Shown here: positions 60,309 to 64,000 of the stretch, in pieces
Layout: the number at the start of each line of letters is the position of its first letter
Numbering within the stretch: the stretch's first letter is position 1
NCBI GenBank assembly: GCA_033060915.1
Contig: CM065390.1
Location: 15,163,501 to 15,227,500, forward strand
Origin: Euryodendron excelsum
Taxonomy: Eukaryota > Streptophyta > Magnoliopsida > Ericales > Pentaphylacaceae
DNA length: 64,000 nt
Direction: 5' to 3'
Made by a program: the position numbers and the translations under genes
Notes under the pieces: generated by a model
Told to the model about the DNA's origin: nothing
What the model saw: only the letters and a program-made list of their open reading frames with translations
Database searches by the model: none

Positions 60309-60392
60309 AATCAAGCATTGAGCTTGAAGTCTGGTCCAGTAATTAGGACTGATTTATCCGCTACCACTCCCCAGCGGCCAGCCCCCCAATAT
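60309..60392 (+). CDS. Isolated exon candidate
   Basis: 84 bases, open in one frame (LKSGPVIRTDLSATTPQRPA), preceded by ttcttttcag and followed by gtaagtat, a strong acceptor and donor. The length is a multiple of three. No adjoining exon was found, and a MITE-like insertion follows within 45 bp. A further open frame at about 60700-60783 (QANPNKRTATAEAVTG) may be related. The gene is not recognised, and it may be a remnant. Confidence 0.35.
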
Positions 60393-60433
60393 GTAAGTAT
60401 TTTTTTTCTATTTCCTTTGGCTGTCTACTTGGG

Positions 60434-60650
60434 CTCTGTTTGGTGCCCAGAATTGGTAGGAGAAAAGGAAAATGAAAGGAAAATTGTTGTCATTTGGACT
60501 CTCTCTTCTATTAGATAAACTTCACAACTAAACATTCTCAAAATGTTTGTAAATTAATTAAAAGGAGAAGGAGAAATGGCATCTCGAAGTTATCTCACTC
60601 CTTTTTTTTTTTCCAGCAGTCTTTTACTCGTTTTCCGTAGCCAAACAAAG
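60434..60650. mobile_element. hAT-like MITE candidate
   Basis: Ends ctctgtttgg and ccaaacaaag form an imperfect inverted pair over 217 bp. No coding capacity. The target duplication is not clear. Confidence 0.4.
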
Positions 60651-61559
60651 AATTCATTATGTTTTCCTATTCTTTCCCTCACCAAATCCAAGACCAAAGG
60701 TAGCTTTCAGGCTAACCCCAACAAAAGAACTGCTACGGCCGAAGCAGTAACTGGTGTTTCAAAAGCAAAATCCTGCTTCAAATAGTTGTACAACATATTG
60801 TAGTAGTTGTGCAGCATCCTGAAAGCAGACAACACAACCCTTCCCCAAAAAAAAGCAGCCCAGTACACTGCAGCCCTATTTTTTGTTATTTTGGGTGGCA
60901 TTAGTGCCAGGGCAATTTATTTGTGAATGGACAAAATTTTCCCCAAGTCAAGATTCTCAACAAGTTTCAAAAGGGTACTTACGCAAATTCATAATAAACT
61001 GAACTGGTAATAGGTAATAATAAATAAAAAACCTTTTTGATTGTTGGGGAGGGGAGTTCTGAGATGCAATATCTTAAATATGTCAAAGAGTCGAAGTAAG
61101 CAGAAAAAAAAAATTCCTGCTTAAGTAACAAGATAAAACATACTCATCAAATTCACCAAGTGAACTCAGAAATCCGTCACAACAAACAGCCCAACGTAGT
61201 TTCAAAGGAGAAATAGGCGGACAGTTAATAGAAGGTATAAATATTAGAAAGAGAGGAAAACAAAAGATAAAACAGTTTACTGCACGTAACTATACAAATT
61301 TGGTTACAAAATTAAACCAAAAACATATGTGCAGGCCATCCCTGGCAATTCACAGGTCAAAACAACAAGAAAAACGAAAAAAAGTTTATATCCCTGAATT
61401 AAAAAGCAAAGTTGTCGGGGAAAAAAAAAATTTTGAAGCAACTGCAGCTACCAAAATTCAGAAAAAAACTCAAAACTTTTGGCAGCATTCATATGCTATG
61501 ATTACAAAAACAAAAGCCGAGAGGCTATAGTAGATACCTCTCTTATACATCAAAGAAAC
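60651..61559. other. Downstream region of the carrier gene, no gene seen
   Basis: A-rich. It probably includes the 3' UTR of the minus-strand carrier (just left of 61560). No polyadenylation site could be fixed. Confidence 0.5.
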
Positions 61560-61904
61560 TTACCCAGATCTGGCTAATTTATTCTGGGCGAGCTGGTCGC
61601 CAGTTTGCTCCTCATTTCTCTCCATGGCTTTCTTAGCAAGTTCATAGCCAGCAAAGTTCATAGCACCCAGTGGAGCAATCCAGAAGAACCTGGGTACGGC
61701 TCCTTTGAACAATCCAAGGGGTCCCTCATGACGGAGAATAGAGAAGGCCACCATTGACATTGAAACATGCCGTCGAGCAGTCATCATTCTGGTCTTCATT
61801 ACATCAAAGGGTGTTGTGATGACAGCAGTTAGCCCACCAGACAAAGCCCCAACAGCAATTGTCTCCCAGGGCTCCAGATCCCGCTCCAAAAGACGCTGGG
61901 CAAC
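61560..61904 (-). CDS. SAMTL: Mitochondrial substrate carrier, last exon, SAMTL-like
   Basis: Terminal coding exon on the minus strand: acceptor tttag at 61909-61905, then 115 codons including the TAA stop at 61562-61560. The exon starts VAQRLLERDLEPWE and continues into the third mitochondrial carrier repeat. It has the signature TPFDVMKTR (P-x-D-x-x-K), then GLFKGAVPRFFWIAPLGAMN and a transmembrane helix-loop pattern. Solute carriers of this family sit in the mitochondrial or plastid inner membrane with three such repeats. The sequence resembles the plant SAM transporter-like protein (SAMTL), but the substrate is inferred from family likeness only. No upstream carrier exon is recognisable to 64000, so the rest must lie beyond the window or this is a partial copy. 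Confidence 0.8.
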   Translation of the reverse strand, partial: VAQRLLERDLEPWETIAVGALSGGLTAVITTPFDVMKTRMMTARRHVSMSMVAFSILRHEGPLGLFKGAVPRFFWIAPLGAMNFAGYELAKKAMERNEEQTGDQLAQNKLARSG

Positions 61905-63230
61905 CTAAAACAGCATAGGTCATAGTCAACACACCAATGCAAATAACTAAATCAGACCAAACATTTAGAACATTTCGCACCATTTAGTTATATTGCTTCA
62001 TATATTCAAAAAATACAGTGAAGCATGAAAAGAAAAATCTAAATACTAAAAAGATAAATCAGTCTCTGCCTCCTCTGCTGCCACCAGGCTCACGTTGTCA
62101 ATATAGTAGAGCGACTGGTCATTGCCCAAGAAGCGACTGCAGATCACATACAACAGGAGTTACCTGCACCTGACTATGATTCTTTTGACCACTGATAAAC
62201 ATTAAAGTGGGCAAAACCTTATAAAACTACAAATCTGCCCATTCAATGGTATTTATCAAATGACAGAACTGTCCATTCAATTGTTTGACCAACTGCTTAC
62301 TGTTTTTGTTGTAAAGCAGTCTCCGTCAACAATTTTGGTCTCAATTGCTCTTGTCACTGCCAGTGTAGGTATATGTCTGGAGGTAAATCTCAGCCAATCA
62401 AGTATTGGTTGGCACAACCTATACCCATACGCTAGTAAGCAAGTGCACAACACATATGCACACATATATTTTTCCAATACCTCTCTATCCAGAACCTATA
62501 TCCATATGCTAGTAAGCTAGTGCAAAACACATATGCACATATGTATATTTCCAATACCTCTTTATTCAGCTAACCATCGATTTGGTACTATTTTCATATC
62601 ATTTTTTTTCTTTCTATTTTTTCTCAACAGTAAAATTTGAACCCTCCACAAATACCTTCATCACATTTTACAATGGCATGGATCACGTTTCCAGATTCAT
62701 TAACTTATTCCAATCAACTCAAATTCGTTGAAGCGCATATCTTTACTTACCAAAAAAGAAAGTTTATCTTTGCCTGGTGGACAACAAATGACTCATAAGG
62801 CAAAAAATTCATTTAGATAACCTTTGGTATTTTTGGACTATATGCAATTTTCCTGCTCTTGATGAAGGAAGACTGGATTAAATAGGTATAAAGAATAGAG
62901 CTTCCAAGCCAATGTCTTTTGGTATCTGTCACAAAACTTTGTCAGATACGCTTTTCTGACTTTCTTACAACCCTAATTTATGAGCAGCTGCTTGTTCAAC
63001 TTGCTGCACTTCATGAACACTTACATATTTTAGATCCATCCTTCAGAAAATTTACCACCTATTGGGCATTCCTTGAATTTGAATGGCCCCTGTGAAGATT
63101 TTCAGCGTAAAAATCTATGACCTCGAATGGAACAACTAAGAAATATAGCAAACTCCACCATGAATCTTGCTATATCATCATTTCTAGGTTTCTTTGAAAT
63201 TATAGTTTACTTGAAGCAAGGATCAAAATT
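61905..63230. other. Intron or flank of the carrier gene
   Basis: Mostly AT-rich. On the minus strand at about 62056-62145 a short open stretch (RFLGNDQSLYYIDNVSL) follows ctgcag and could be a small exon, but it does not match a carrier repeat. Two tandem-like segments near 62400 and 62500 share ccatatgctagtaagc words. Confidence 0.4.
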
Positions 63231-63375
63231 TCGTTTCGTTTCGTACGAAACAGCCGAAACATTTCGGTTTCCCCAGCCACCGAAGCGAAACAGCGGAGGA
63301 ATTACGAAATTCCAAGAATGCGAACGAAACCAAGATGTTTCATTGTGTTTCGTACGAAACATCTCAGTGTCGGTG
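63230..63375. repeat. Element with repeated tttcgtacgaaa palindromes
   Basis: The 12-bp palindrome tttcgtacgaaa occurs at 63239-63250 and 63348-63359, and tttcg/cgaaa words recur between them, giving an inverted-repeat structure. Probably a short dispersed repeat; class unknown. Confidence 0.55.
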
Positions 63376-63744
63376 GAAAAAAGCTAAAGTGTTGAAAAAA
63401 TTGACAATCATGTGCGCAGTTCTGCTACAGAAACAGCACACCCGTGAATTGATTAAGATTTTGAGAGGAGAAAAAGAGATAGAAGACAAAGAGGAATCTT
63501 GACAGAGTCACAGCGAATCTGACACACTAAAGCAAAAAAATTTCAAAAAAGCCATCAAATCTGGGAAGAAAGAGGAAGAAGACAGAGGGAGAAGACTTAC
63601 GGTACATCTTCAGACTGTAGTCGACTCCCCGCCAGATCAGTCGTCGACTCCGAAGTTCAGACTCCAGCTCCAGGACCTCCAGGTACATCTTCTTCCTCCT
63701 TCTCTTCTCCTTGGCTTCAATCTTCTTCTCCCCCATCCTCGAAT

Positions 63745-63890
63745 CTCTTCCCCAGATCTCTTCCTCTCTCTTCTTCTCACCCCTTCTCTTCCCCAGATCT
63801 ATTTGTCTCTCTCTTCTTCTCCGCCTTCTCTTCCCTAGATCCCTTTCTCTCTCTTCTTCTTCCCCCTTCTCTTCTCCAGATCGACTCCCA
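63745..63890 (+). repeat. 41-bp pyrimidine-rich minisatellite
   Basis: Four units aligned on ccagatc-type cores at 63752, 63793, 63835 and 63876, each with ctctctcttcttct filler. The surrounding 63660-63990 is CT-rich and could be the leader of a gene starting beyond the window, but no start can be supported. Confidence 0.75.
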
Positions 63891-64000
63891 CGACTCTTCC
63901 CCCTGTTCTCTCTTTCTCTATCTCACTCTCTCTCTATGTGAATCGCAGGCTTTCCCTCTCTCTCTGTTCGTGCGTCGAAGCCCTGGAAATCAGATTGGGC

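Noticed and set aside
63527..63941. Small frames on both strands near the right edge
   Set aside because: Low-complexity CT/GA-rich sequence; no domain and no reliable start, so it was described only as a minisatellite.

Overview
The window is nuclear DNA of a flowering plant, most likely a woody eudicot, although the species cannot be named from sequence alone. The evidence is AT-rich intergenic DNA, spliced genes with GT-AG introns, a plant-specific LOB-domain (LBD) transcription factor, and plant-type Ty3/gypsy, LINE and MITE insertions. Most of the window is repeats and intergenic DNA. Only two genes are clearly intact (the two LBD copies), plus the terminal exon of a mitochondrial carrier gene.

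The main architecture is a direct tandem segmental duplication. Bases 1-25785 (copy 1) match 27467-45941 (copy 2) in the same order and orientation, at roughly 97% identity by eye in the flanks sampled. Each copy carries a 5'-truncated LINE with the same target-site duplication, remnants of a decayed spliced gene, a small hAT-like MITE and an intact two-exon LBD1/LBD11-like gene (209 aa, four amino-acid differences). Homology stops at 25785 in copy 1 and 45941 in copy 2. The 25786-27466 spacer is therefore probably the part of copy 2 whose partner lies left of the window.

The copies have since diverged structurally. Copy 1 gained a 10.2 kb Tat-lineage Ty3/gypsy element (15557-25749, perfect 5-bp target duplication, empty site preserved in copy 2). 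It also gained a fold-back element inside the LBD intron and a probable solo LTR just downstream of the LBD gene. It probably lost about 4.5 kb of DNA that still lies upstream of the LBD gene in copy 2. Copy 2 gained a 1.46 kb insertion nested in the LINE and an extreme poly-C tract, and lost several short segments.

The Tat element is decayed but very informative. It has both a gypsy RNase H and a second archaeal-type RNase H before integrase. It has a 58-bp x5 tandem repeat after pol, and a spliced antisense ORF of the putative gypsy-type transposon family between pol and the 3' LTR. A second, more broken element of the same kind (antisense ORF plus 3' LTR) lies at 54.0-56.3 kb, next to a long Ogre-like LTR-type sequence (50.2-54.0 kb).

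The right end (56.3-64 kb) is mostly intergenic DNA with microsatellites. It also holds one isolated exon candidate, the last exon of a SAMTL-like mitochondrial carrier on the minus strand (61560-61904), and a pyrimidine-rich 41-bp minisatellite at the edge. No rRNA, tRNA or CRISPR feature was seen.
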